Positions 1 through 6,641 of a stretch of DNA of 9,833 bases are shown here, one piece after another. The DNA comes from Bacillota bacterium (lineage in GTDB: Bacteria; Bacillota; Bacilli; Lactobacillales; Enterococcaceae). The DNA lies in assembly GCA_023389005.1 (NCBI GenBank), contig JAEWFE010000096.1:1-9833 (forward strand), given 5' to 3'. The notes beneath the pieces were generated by a model. It was not told the origin of the DNA and did no database searches. It was given only the letters and a program-made list of their open reading frames with translations. How positions within the stretch are numbered: position 1 is the stretch's first letter; each line of letters opens with the position of its first letter. The position numbers and the translations under genes are program-made.

Positions 1-104
1 GTAACGTTTGCTTTACCTACTAATGCTTGTTCTGCTTTAGTGGCTAACTGATGGTTAAATGAACCTTCACGTAATGAACCAACGATAAATAAAATGTTTT
101 TCAT
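1..104 (-). CDS. NAD(P)H-dependent FMN reductase-like flavoprotein, N-terminal part only
   Basis: Only the first 34 codons lie in the window; the gene continues past the left edge. The translation starts MKNILFIVGSLREGSFNHQL. The pattern hydrophobic strand, then GSLREGSFN, is the FMN phosphate-binding loop typical of the NADPH-dependent FMN reductase family (flavodoxin-like fold, azoreductase/chromate reductase relatives), which are cytoplasmic enzymes passing electrons from NAD(P)H to flavin and then to quinones or other acceptors. The ATG at 104 is preceded by an AAGGA ribosome site at 116-120, 11 bases away. It is in the same direction as the rha genes but separated from fucO by 391 bases with a terminator, so it is probably its own transcription unit. 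The exact substrate cannot be told from this fragment. Confidence 0.8.
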   Translation of the reverse strand, partial: MKNILFIVGSLREGSFNHQLATKAEQALVGKANV

Positions 105-228
105 AAGTTGTTAATTCCTTTCATTTCTTGATTACGTATTTAGTTTAGATAAAAAAATTTAGAAATGCAAACAACAAAACTCGACAAATGTTGTAAAACT
201 CTAAGATATAGAAAAATTTTATCACACT
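105..228 (-). other. AT-rich gene-free leader of the FMN reductase-like gene
   Basis: This stretch has no convincing gene on either strand. Read on the minus strand it is very AT-rich and must carry the promoter of the reductase-like gene if the upstream terminator works. Candidates are weak: TTGCAT followed 17 bases later by TAAACT, or TTGTTT followed 17 bases later by TATCTA. Neither is good enough to call. Confidence 0.4.
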
Positions 229-490
229 ACGCAAAAAGCCCCAGTAATACACCAGGACTTTTGCTGATTTTTAGGAACGAAAACTTTGCACTGGACTCAC
301 AACTAAGTAAGTCACTCTGCCTTTCCGAGCTGCTTGGAGCTGACCGACCCAGCTCACATCTTTGATCCACGGCGTTCAGCAGCTAGACTTTGTGAAATTC
401 GCCCTCCCACTTGTAAAAATCTCCTTTCATCCGATTTTTACAGTGGCAGGTAAACACACGAATTTCTTCAAGTCTGAGCAAGCTGCTTCA
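229..490 (-). ncRNA. Strongly structured intergenic element, candidate small RNA or structured 3' UTR
   Basis: The gap after fucO holds nested inverted repeats that no gene explains. The main hairpin spans 379-486: arms 379-390 with 470-475/481-486, 394-401 with 459-466, 403-411 with 442-450 (one mismatch), and 413-421 with 433-441, closing on an 11-base loop. Smaller hairpins follow at 337-355 (6 bp) and 294-313 (7 bp), then a terminator at 231-262. The 294-313 hairpin needs a G-U pair and the terminator needs three, and these pairs exist only in minus-strand RNA, so transcription in the fucO direction is favoured. It could be the 3' end of the rha mRNA, a separate small RNA, or a copy of a palindromic genomic repeat. 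I recognise no known riboswitch or RNA family and cannot assign a function. Confidence 0.55.
231..262 (-). terminator. Rho-independent terminator, minus strand
   Basis: On the minus strand, bases 262-251 pair with 245-234 to form a 12-bp stem (AAAAGTCCTGGT against the complementary CTGGGGCTTTT side) with three G-U pairs and a five-base loop; a run of T at 237-233 ends it. On the plus strand the G-U pairs become A-C mismatches, so it should work mainly leftwards. It would end the rha/fucO transcript, or the structured RNA, before the reductase-like gene. Confidence 0.7.
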
Positions 491-495
491 CGACC

Positions 496-1647
496 TTATA
501 ATAAAGATCTGTATAGTTCGATGATTTCTTCTACGTTGGTGTCGCGTGGGTTGCCGCCTGTGCAGACATCGTTAAGGGCATCTTTAGCCACTAATTCGAT
601 ATCTTCTTCTTTGAATCCAACTTCAGTTAAAGTACTTGGAATCCCCACATCTTTACCTAATTGACGAACGGCTTCCACGGCAGCTGTTCTGGCTTCATCT
701 AAAGTCATTTCATCCACACCAGCAACCCCCATCGCTTTAGCAATATCACGATATTTTTCACCTGTATATTCTTTGTTATAATCCATGACAGTTGGTAGTA
801 ATATTGCATTAGCTACACCATGTGGCGTATCATACCAAGCGCCTAGAGGGTGAGCCATTCCGTGCACAAGACCTAAACCAACATTCGAAAAGCCCATCCC
901 TGCAATATATTGACCTAAAGCCATTTCTTCACGACCTTTTAAATCGCCAGCCACTGATTGACGTAAGGAATGCGCAATAATTTCAATCGCTTTTAAGTGA
1001 AGCATATCGGTCATTTCCCAAGCACCTTTTGTAATATACCCTTCAATCGCATGAGTTAACGCATCCATCCCAGTTGCTGCAGCTAGTGATTTAGGCATTC
1101 CTAGCATCATTTCACTATCGACAAATGCCACCGCAGGAATATCATGGACATCCACACAAACAAATTTACGTTTCTTTTCTTCATCGGTAATCACATAGTT
1201 AATCGTTACTTCAGCAGCTGTACCAGAAGTTGTCGGAATCGCTAAAATAGGGACACTCGGATTTTTCGTTGGTGCTACCCCTTCAAGGCTCACCACATCG
1301 CTAAATTCAGGGTTGTTGATAATAATTCCTATTGCTTTAGCAGTATCCATTGATGAACCTCCACCTAAAGCTAATAGATAATCGGCTTGACTATCTTTGT
1401 AGACTTCAATCCCTTTTTTAACTACTGCAACAGTTGGATTTGGCACAATTTCATCATAGACTTCATATGCTAATTGGTTCGCATCTAATAAATCAGTAAT
1501 TTTTGCTAAAAGACCCGCTTTAACTAATCCTTTATCTGTAACGATTAAAGCTTTCTTTAATTGGCGTTTGGTCACTTCTTCAGGAATATGTTGAATTGCT
1601 CCTTTACCAAAATAAGAAGTTTCGTTTAGAATCATACGGTTTGTCAT
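496..1647 (-). CDS. fucO: Lactaldehyde reductase (iron-dependent alcohol dehydrogenase, FucO type)
   Basis: A complete 383-residue protein, the same length as Escherichia coli FucO. It belongs to the group III iron-dependent alcohol dehydrogenases and would reduce L-lactaldehyde, the by-product of RhaD, to L-1,2-propanediol with NADH, recycling NAD when oxygen is low. The dinucleotide-binding GGGSSMD is at residues 95-101. The metal ligands fall at D195, H199, H262 and H276, one position from those of E. coli FucO (196, 200, 263, 277). D38 in IVTDKG matches the residue linked to NADH preference in that family. The start is fixed by AAGGAGA about 8 bases upstream. It is last in the rha cluster but 159 bases beyond rhaD, with a hairpin and a -10 box between, so it may also be transcribed alone. 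No sign of damage. The assignment to lactaldehyde rather than another short alcohol rests on similarity and context. Confidence 0.92.
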   Translation of the reverse strand: MTNRMILNETSYFGKGAIQHIPEEVTKRQLKKALIVTDKGLVKAGLLAKITDLLDANQLAYEVYDEIVPNPTVAVVKKGIEVYKDSQADYLLALGGGSSMDTAKAIGIIINNPEFSDVVSLEGVAPTKNPSVPILAIPTTSGTAAEVTINYVITDEEKKRKFVCVDVHDIPAVAFVDSEMMLGMPKSLAAATGMDALTHAIEGYITKGAWEMTDMLHLKAIEIIAHSLRQSVAGDLKGREEMALGQYIAGMGFSNVGLGLVHGMAHPLGAWYDTPHGVANAILLPTVMDYNKEYTGEKYRDIAKAMGVAGVDEMTLDEARTAAVEAVRQLGKDVGIPSTLTEVGFKEEDIELVAKDALNDVCTGGNPRDTNVEEIIELYRSLL

Positions 1648-1678
1648 AATAATATCTCCTTGCTATCATTTATTGTTC

Positions 1679-1717
1679 AGAATTGAGCAAAATCATTTAT
1701 CCATCCACTCAAATTCT
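1679..1717 (-). other. Inverted repeat in the fucO leader
   Basis: Bases 1708-1717 pair with 1679-1687 (AGAATTTGAG against CTCAATTCT on the minus strand, one bulged base) around a 20-base loop. It lies between the likely fucO transcription start and its ribosome site. It is AT-rich and may be chance. Confidence 0.3.
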
Positions 1718-1733
1718 TAAATCCTCTATCATT

Positions 1734-1739
1734 ATTATA
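1734..1739 (-). promoter_or_regulatory. Candidate internal promoter (-10 box) for fucO
   Basis: A perfect TATAAT on the minus strand would start RNA near 1727, about 65 bases before the fucO ribosome site. There is no good -35 box 16-18 bases upstream (the hexamers are AT-only and poor), so strength is doubtful. Its place just after the rhaD hairpin supports separate expression of fucO. Confidence 0.4.
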
Positions 1740-1768
1740 GCGATATTTTTCACTAATAAATTTAAGAG

Positions 1769-1803
1769 AACGCCCCGCCTCAGAAATCTGATTTGGGGAA
1801 GTT
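1769..1803 (-). terminator. Hairpin after rhaD, possible weak terminator or processing site
   Basis: Nested pairing: 1769-1771 with 1801-1803, CCCC/GGGG at 1773-1776 and 1795-1798, and a perfect TCAGA/TCTGA at 1780-1784 and 1787-1791. On the minus strand it is followed by the moderately T-rich GTTCTCTTAAATTTATT rather than a clean T run. It starts 3 bases past the rhaD stop codon. It may partly separate fucO from the rest of the cluster. Confidence 0.45.
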
Positions 1804-1806
1804 TTC

Positions 1807-2622
1807 TTAATCTAAATAACCAGCACGCGGTGTCACATGAAAAGCATCGGCTAAGTTGTGTAAATCAGTATCAGAAATGGTTTGCTTAACGCCACCTTGT
1901 GCTTGAGTTAATGTATAAATTTGTGCAGCTTTTTCGGCCGTTTCAATGAGACCAAATGTTTCATCCATGTCTTTCCCGCTGCCGTAAATACCGTGGAATG
2001 TCCATACAACCAAACGTGTTTCTTTCATTTTTGCGGCTGTTGCTTCACCAATTTCACTCGTACCAGGAACTAGCCATGGAATTGTACTCACACCTTCTGG
2101 GAAAACAACTAAACATTCCGTACACATTTGCTATAAAGTACGAGTAAAGTCACGTTCTTCTAATGAGTGGGTGAAAATCATAGCTAATAAGTGTGTCGCG
2201 TGACAGTGCATGACAATACAGTTTTCAGGATCCACACTTAAACGAGCAATATGACTCATCAAGTGAGATGGTAATTCTGAAGTTGGTTTGCTATCATTAT
2301 CAAATCCCCAAAGCAATTCAAGGGGACGACCATCTTTAGCAATGCGGAAAATTCCTAAACACTCACTTGGATTGCTAGCAACATTTTTAAAGTATTTACC
2401 AGAACCTGTTGCGATAAAGTAACGTCCCGCTAATTGGCTCGCATCAAAAGCTAAAGGCAATGTACGGATAACATGATGAATATCCAAAACTTCAGCTACT
2501 TGGGCTTCATCAAGAAGGTAAGAAACATTGCCCCCATTTCTTTCATCCCAGCCTAAGCGATACATATTGCTAGTGACTTCAATCATTTCTTGTACAAATT
2601 TTGCGTTTACTACATCTTTCAT
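1807..2622 (-). pseudogene. rhaD: Rhamnulose-1-phosphate aldolase, interrupted by an in-frame TAG
   Basis: The reading frame is 271 codons long (E. coli RhaD has 274 residues) and class II aldolase similarity runs end to end in one frame, but codon 164 (2131-2133) is TAG. The intact enzyme splits L-rhamnulose 1-phosphate into dihydroxyacetone phosphate and L-lactaldehyde using zinc. NGGN at 29-32 is the phosphate-binding turn, E116 the catalytic acid, and H139, H141 and H210 the zinc ligands (E. coli 117, 141, 143, 212). The stop separates H139/H141 from H210, so the 163-residue product would lack a zinc ligand and should be inactive. The homologous position after FTRxL is Trp, so a single TGG to TAG change explains it. 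There is no ribosome site before the ATG at 2127, so restart is unlikely. The start at 2622 has AAAGGAG 11 bases upstream; rhaA ends 19 bases before it. It could be a real mutation, a suppressed stop or a sequence error. Confidence 0.9.
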
Positions 2623-2638
2623 TAGTTATTATACTCCT

Positions 2639-2656
2639 TTGTTAGCGCTTTAACAA
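2639..2656 (-). repeat. Short inverted repeat over the rhaA stop codon
   Basis: TTGTTA and TAACAA flank a six-base loop that contains the end of rhaA, just before the AAAGGAG ribosome site of rhaD. It could form a small hairpin at the rhaA-rhaD junction. It is not a cre site: the spacing does not fit. Confidence 0.3.
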
Positions 2657-3895
2657 TACTTCTTCTTCGTATTTTTTAACTTCATCATACCAAGCAAGTC
2701 CCACAGGCACATTATTGATTTCACAGAAGTAATTCCACACATCAGCAAATGGGAAGTCTTTTAATTCTTCGGTATAAGCTAAACGTGCCGTGAAGTCAAA
2801 GTCTAATTCCATTTGTTTTAATTTTTCAGTTGGTTCTAACATGGCTTTAAGTAGGGCTTTTTGCGTATTACGTGTACCGATGACCCAAGCAGCTAAACGG
2901 TTAATCGTTGCATCAAAGAAGTCCAAGCCAATATTCGTTTTATCTAACAGGTCGTTGCGAACGATTTCTTTAGCGATTTCTTGTAATTCGTCATCCATAA
3001 TCACGACATGGTCACTATCCCAACGTACGGGACGACTCACATGAAGCATTATGCCTTTACTAAACAAAGCTAATGAGGAAAGTTTATTTGAAATCACTTC
3101 AGTTGGATGAAAATGTCCAGAATCTAGGCAGATTAATTTATTCCGAGTAAGACCATAGCCCATGTAAAATTCATGTGAACCCACAGTATAGCTTTCGGCG
3201 CCAACTCCAAATAATTTACTTTCTACGGCTTCTTGTGTATATTCTTCTGGCAAGCTTTCCGCAAAAATTTCGTCTAAAGATTCCATCAAACGTTTTCTAG
3301 GAGTATAGCGATCGATTGGGTTATCCTTCATGCCATCGGGTACCCAGAAATTGTTAATACTTGTTTGGCCTAATTCTTTTCCGAAGTAAGCAGCAATTTT
3401 ACGACTGCGTTTACCATGTTCAATCCAAAAATCACGCACTTCTTTATCTGGGTGGGCAAGGGTATAACCATCTTTTAGCATTGGATGCGAGAAAAACGTT
3501 GGGTTAAAGTCTAAACCAATTCCTTGTTCTTTGGCCCATTTAACCCAAGTTTCAAAGTGTCGTGGTTCGATTTCATCTAAGTCCACTTTTTCATCTGTAT
3601 CAAGATAAATCGCATGTAAATTCAATTTATGTTTCCCTGGAATCAATGAGAATGCTTTTTCTAAATCTTGGCGTAATTCTTGAGAAGTATGCGCTGCGCC
3701 TGGATAATTACCCGTAGACATAATTCCGCCTGTTAAATCGCCATCAGGGAATAAGAAACCTTTCACATCATCGCCTTGCCAGCAATGCATCGAAATCTTC
3801 ACATCTTGTAATTTTTTTAATGCTGCATCCGTATCCACACCGATTTGCGCATATTGTTCTTTTGCTTGTGCATATTTTTCTGCAACTGTAGTCAT
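2642..3895 (-). CDS. rhaA: L-rhamnose isomerase
   Basis: A complete protein of 417 residues from the chosen start (E. coli RhaA has 419). It converts L-rhamnose to L-rhamnulose in the cytoplasm, the first step of the pathway, with Mn or another divalent metal. The N-terminal KISMHCWQGDDV and the block LDSGHFHPTEVISNKL followed by LHVSRPVRWDSDHVV are family hallmarks. Metal ligands are expected at H261, D293 and D295, matching E. coli H262, D294 and D296. An ATG lies in frame 9 bases upstream (3904), but it overlaps the AAAGGA ribosome site; the ATG at 3895 sits 8 bases after that site and is preferred. rhaB ends 60 bases upstream and rhaD begins 19 bases downstream, so it is the middle gene of an operon. 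It is intact although both flanking genes carry a nonsense codon. Confidence 0.95.
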   Translation of the reverse strand: MTTVAEKYAQAKEQYAQIGVDTDAALKKLQDVKISMHCWQGDDVKGFLFPDGDLTGGIMSTGNYPGAAHTSQELRQDLEKAFSLIPGKHKLNLHAIYLDTDEKVDLDEIEPRHFETWVKWAKEQGIGLDFNPTFFSHPMLKDGYTLAHPDKEVRDFWIEHGKRSRKIAAYFGKELGQTSINNFWVPDGMKDNPIDRYTPRKRLMESLDEIFAESLPEEYTQEAVESKLFGVGAESYTVGSHEFYMGYGLTRNKLICLDSGHFHPTEVISNKLSSLALFSKGIMLHVSRPVRWDSDHVVIMDDELQEIAKEIVRNDLLDKTNIGLDFFDATINRLAAWVIGTRNTQKALLKAMLEPTEKLKQMELDFDFTARLAYTEELKDFPFADVWNYFCEINNVPVGLAWYDEVKKYEEEVLLKR

Positions 3896-3903
3896 TTCAT
3901 TCA

Positions 3904-3909
3904 TCCTTT
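3904..3909 (-). promoter_or_regulatory. Ribosome binding site that fixes the rhaA start
   Basis: AAAGGA on the minus strand overlaps the upstream in-frame ATG (3902-3904) and lies 8 bases before the ATG at 3895. Only the second ATG has usable spacing. Confidence 0.75.
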
Positions 3910-3955
3910 CACTTTGATAAATATTATTTTATCTTCAATATATAAATTAGTTGAC

Positions 3956-5413
3956 TCACTTTTTAATTATTAATTCACGATATTTTGCCAAAACGTCATC
4001 ATAATTTTTCTGTGGTAAGTAAATGGCATAATCAAATGAATCTGCCAATACTTTCCGTGCGGTCTGGATAGAGTCAAACTCACCTTGATTCAGCATTTGC
4101 ATCATGATATTTCCAAGGGCGGTGGCTTCTCCTGGTCCAGCCATGACTTTAATTTGTGCCACATCTGCGGTTAATTGGTTTAAAAAGGCATTATTAGATC
4201 CCCCACCCACAATATGCAGACAATCGACTTTGCCTTGCATTTGAGTTCATTTCATCAATTGTTCTAGTTCAAAGGCGTAACAAAGAGCCAAATTATCATA
4301 CACACAACGTGCAACTTCCGCCAAAGTAGTAGGAACTTTCTGCTGTGTTTTTTGACAATAATCTTTAAAAGTTTGCGTCATGCTCGTCGGATTTAAAAAG
4401 GCCGCTTCATTGACATCTACCAATTGAGAAAAGGCTGATGTTTCACTTGCCATTTGTGCTAACTTAGCATAACTATGCGCATAATGATCTTCTCTTGCCA
4501 CTTCTTGAATCAGCCACATTCCCATAATATTTTTCAAGAAACGAATCGTATTATGAGCACCCCATTCATTCGTATAATTGACCAAGAAAGCCTCTCTACT
4601 GATATTTTCAACCTTACTTTCCACACCAAGCAAGGACCAAGTGCCACTACTTAAATATACCCAGTTAGTAGATTGCCCTGGTGTACCGATAATAGCCGAA
4701 GCGGTATCATGACTGGCAACATTGACAACCTGGGTTTTCGGTAAATCATAATCACCGAATTTTTCAAGCTGTAATGCTCCAAGGGTCGTACCCGCATCCA
4801 CCAATGGGGCAAACAGTGATTTTGAAAGATGTAAATATTCAAGTAATTCTTCATCCCAATCTTTCGTATGCACATTTAATAACTGGGTTGTGGAAGCATT
4901 GGTTTTTTCAGTCACCATCTTACCAGTTAACTGATAACCCAAATAATCAGGAATGAGCAATAATTTATCGGCTTTATCTAACAACGAACGATCCTCAACA
5001 AATAATTGGAATAAAGTATTAAAAGGTTGTAGCTGAATGCCTGTACGCGTATATAGTCGATCTAAAGAATAGTTTTCACTGAATTTTTTTATCGCTTCAT
5101 TCGTTCTAGCATCACGATAAGCAACCGGTTGAGCAAGCAATTTGCCCTGTGCATCCACCAAACAATAATCCACTGCCCAAGTATCAATTCCTAAGATACA
5201 TTCATCAATTCCTTGTTCTTTCAATTTAGCTAGACCTAGGATAATTTCCTTTAATAGATGATCAATATTCCAGCGGTCATGGCCCTCTTGAAAGGTAAAG
5301 CCATTTTTAAATCTATGAATTTCCTTTAATGTAATCTTGCCATCAATCAATTGACTTAACATCAAACGCCCACTGGAAGCACCGATGTCCACTGCTACAT
5401 AATTTTTAGTCAA
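3956..5413 (-). pseudogene. rhaB: L-rhamnulokinase, interrupted by an in-frame TGA
   Basis: One frame of 485 residues plus stop (E. coli RhaB has 489) encodes an FGGY-family sugar kinase that phosphorylates L-rhamnulose at O1 with ATP. Residues 5-16 (YVAVDIGASSGR) are the N-terminal phosphate-binding loop, D236 in ASHDTASA the likely catalytic base (E. coli D237), and 255-263 is SSGTWSLLG. Codon 389 (4247-4249) is TGA. The frame then continues through the ATP-site motif HIVGGGSNN at 400-408 to the normal C-terminus. The 388-residue product would lack that motif and should be inactive. The affected residue could be Trp (TGG to TGA) but this position is less conserved than in rhaD. The gene's own final stop is also TGA, which argues against recoding. 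The start is taken as TTG at 5413, preceded by AAAGGAAG with 6-base spacing; the in-frame ATG at 5470 would add 19 residues of non-family sequence and lacks a ribosome site. First gene of the operon. Confidence 0.9.
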
Positions 5414-5427
5414 AGTGATCTTCCTTT
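5413..5427 (-). promoter_or_regulatory. Ribosome binding site and TTG start of rhaB
   Basis: AAAGGAAG at 5420-5427 lies 6 bases before TTG (5411-5413). Translation from this TTG gives TKNYVAVDIGASSGR, aligned with the start of E. coli RhaB. A rare start codon on the first gene may lower expression. Confidence 0.75.
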
Positions 5428-5461
5428 CTTTTCTCAGGTACCGTCCTTGTTTTACGTGTTT

Positions 5462-5490
5462 ATCATCCAATAGAATACGCTTACAAACAA
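5462..5490 (-). promoter_or_regulatory. Weak rhaB operon promoter
   Basis: On the minus strand TTGTTT (5490-5485) and GATGAT (5467-5462) are 17 bases apart. Both match the sigma-A consensus poorly, as expected when an AraC-type activator is required. RNA would start near 5455. No other pair in this region is better. Confidence 0.4.
5472..5486 (-). promoter_or_regulatory. CcpA binding site (cre) in the rha control region
   Basis: The minus strand reads TTGTAAGCGTATTCT, matching every fixed position of the consensus WTGNAANCGNWNNCW. It lies between the -35 and -10 boxes proposed for rhaB, where CcpA bound with HPr-Ser-P would block RNA polymerase. This implies that the rha genes are shut down when a preferred sugar such as glucose is present. 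It may also affect the divergent regulator, whose promoter is about 50 bases away. Confidence 0.75.
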
Positions 5491-5530
5491 TGGCTAATCT
5501 TCACAAAAAGTAACGAAATCTCATATATTC

Positions 5531-5539
5531 TGTTATAAT
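5531..5539 (+). promoter_or_regulatory. Extended -10 promoter of the AraC-family regulator
   Basis: TGTTATAAT is a perfect extended -10 (TGn plus TATAAT at 5534-5539). The -35 position 17 bases upstream (taacga) is poor, which an extended -10 tolerates. RNA would start near 5546, giving a leader of only about 12 bases that begins at the ribosome site. Confidence 0.6.
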
Positions 5540-5545
5540 GGATTC

Positions 5546-5560
5546 GAGGTGAAAAAAATG
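5546..5560 (+). promoter_or_regulatory. Ribosome binding site deciding the regulator start
   Basis: GAGGTG at 5546-5551 lies 6 bases before ATG at 5558. The in-frame GTG at 5549 is part of this site, so it is not the start. Confidence 0.7.
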
Positions 5561-6541
5561 CATCCAATTATTGAAGAATATCTCTACACACCCAATGCCA
5601 TCGAAAAGCAACAACTGTCCAAGGGGGAATTCGTATTTGACCTACCCCAAGCCTCTTTAAGTCAAAATAAAAACCAGATGACCTTCACGAAAGAATATTT
5701 TTTGAACAAACATCCGATTTATTTAAGCAAACATAATCGTTTTGCCCCCTATCCAACACATACACATGAATTTTTAGAGATGAATTACATGCTATCTGGA
5801 AAATGTTATCAAAATATCAATGGTAAACGCATCTTATTGGATACAGGAAGCGTGCTATTATTAGACAAAGGAAGTAGTCATAGTATTGAAGCACTAGGTG
5901 AAAAGGACTGTTTAATTAATGTTATCTTTAAAAATTCCAATCAAAATTTGAGCTGGCTAAGTACACTCAATCAAAAAAACAGCCTGGTGTTTGAATTCTT
6001 AATGAATCAATTGCCCAACCATGCAAGCCGTCGATACTTGTTATTTAACAGTAGTCAAAACGAGCATGTGCAAGAAATCATGCAGCGAATGATCCACACC
6101 TATTTTCTAGAGCAAGAATTAGCCGACACCATGATTAGCTTATATATTCCAATATTAATTACCGAATTAGTAGCAAATGTGCCTTTTGTCGGTCCCGAAA
6201 AGCTAAGCCAAGAACAAAGCTTATTGCTGAAAGTCCTTAGTAAAATCGAGGAAACCAACGGAAAAATCAGTTTAAAAGAATTAGGCACGCAACTAAATTA
6301 TCATCCTAATTACTTAAGCACCAAAATTAAGCAGATGACTCAGCTTTCATTTGGTGAGTTGGTAAACGATTATCGTATGAAACAAGCGCAATTTTTACTG
6401 TTAAATACCAACGATTCGATTGAAGAAATCATGCAAGCAATCGGATTAAATAATAAGACTCATTTTTATCAAAAATTTCACGCGACCTACCATACCAATC
6501 CTGCCAAATATCGAAAAAACCATCTAAAGCAAGGAAGTTAA
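5558..6541 (+). CDS. AraC-family transcriptional regulator, probable rhamnose activator
   Basis: A protein of 327 residues from the ATG at 5558, with a ligand-binding cupin-like N-terminal domain and a C-terminal AraC/XylS DNA-binding domain. Around residues 60-112, the stretch with PTHTHEFLEMNYMLSGK and then GSVLLLDKGSSHSIEAL is the cupin core, with the His residues typical of sugar-sensing AraC proteins. Residues about 222-325 carry the two helix-turn-helix units; ISLKELGTQLNYHPNYLSTK is the first and DSIEEIMQAIGLNNKTHFYQKF the second, followed by TNPAKYR, the family signature end. It is divergent from rhaB across 144 bases. By position and domain type it should sense L-rhamnose and activate rhaBAD, as RhaS/RhaR do in E. 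coli, but the effector is inferred. It is intact although its target operon is damaged. A terminator overlaps its stop codon. Confidence 0.88.
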   Translation: MHPIIEEYLYTPNAIEKQQLSKGEFVFDLPQASLSQNKNQMTFTKEYFLNKHPIYLSKHNRFAPYPTHTHEFLEMNYMLSGKCYQNINGKRILLDTGSVLLLDKGSSHSIEALGEKDCLINVIFKNSNQNLSWLSTLNQKNSLVFEFLMNQLPNHASRRYLLFNSSQNEHVQEIMQRMIHTYFLEQELADTMISLYIPILITELVANVPFVGPEKLSQEQSLLLKVLSKIEETNGKISLKELGTQLNYHPNYLSTKIKQMTQLSFGELVNDYRMKQAQFLLLNTNDSIEEIMQAIGLNNKTHFYQKFHATYHTNPAKYRKNHLKQGS

Positions 6542-6564
6542 TCGCTTTCTTGCGTTTTTGTTTT
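6529..6564 (+). terminator. Rho-independent terminator of the AraC-family regulator
   Basis: GCAAGGAAG (6529-6537) pairs with CTTTCTTGC (6545-6553), 9 bp with one G-U, loop of 7, then GTTTTTGTTTT. The stem begins inside the last codons and the loop holds the stop codon. Confidence 0.85.
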
Positions 6565-6641
6565 ATACCACTTATTTTGTTTATATGCACTTTATTGAAT
6601 TATTTTTTATTATTATACGTATTATTTTAGTAAATATGTAC

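Noticed and set aside
402..460. Resemblance to a cobalamin riboswitch (minus strand CCTGCCACTGTAA)
   Set aside because: The short match is one arm of the long hairpin. The rest of the conserved core (the B12 box in the right place and order) is missing, and no B12-linked gene follows.
165..664. Two plus-strand open frames of 66 and 100 codons (165-365 and 362-664)
   Set aside because: They lack ribosome sites, resemble no family, and overlap the structured element and the antisense of fucO. The inverted repeats explain this sequence better.
1807..2127. Separate downstream genes starting at ATG 2127 (rhaD part) and ATG 4240 (rhaB part)
   Set aside because: Neither ATG has a ribosome site, both are in the same frame as the upstream part, and each matches only the C-terminal part of its family.
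2639..2656. cre site at the rhaA-rhaD junction
   Set aside because: TTGTTAAAGCGCTAACAA is symmetric and looks cre-like, but its half-sites are two bases too far apart for the consensus.
3956..5413. Recoding of TGA (as Trp or selenocysteine) in rhaB
   Set aside because: rhaB itself ends with TGA, Trp elsewhere uses TGG, the position is not a catalytic Cys, and the other interrupted gene has TAG, which a TGA recoding would not explain.
5487..5515. Direct repeats as AraC-type activator half-sites upstream of rhaB
   Set aside because: TTTTTGTGAAGATTA and TTGTTTGTAAGCGTA share only about 9 of 16 positions at a 19-base offset, and the second overlaps the cre site. This is too weak to call.
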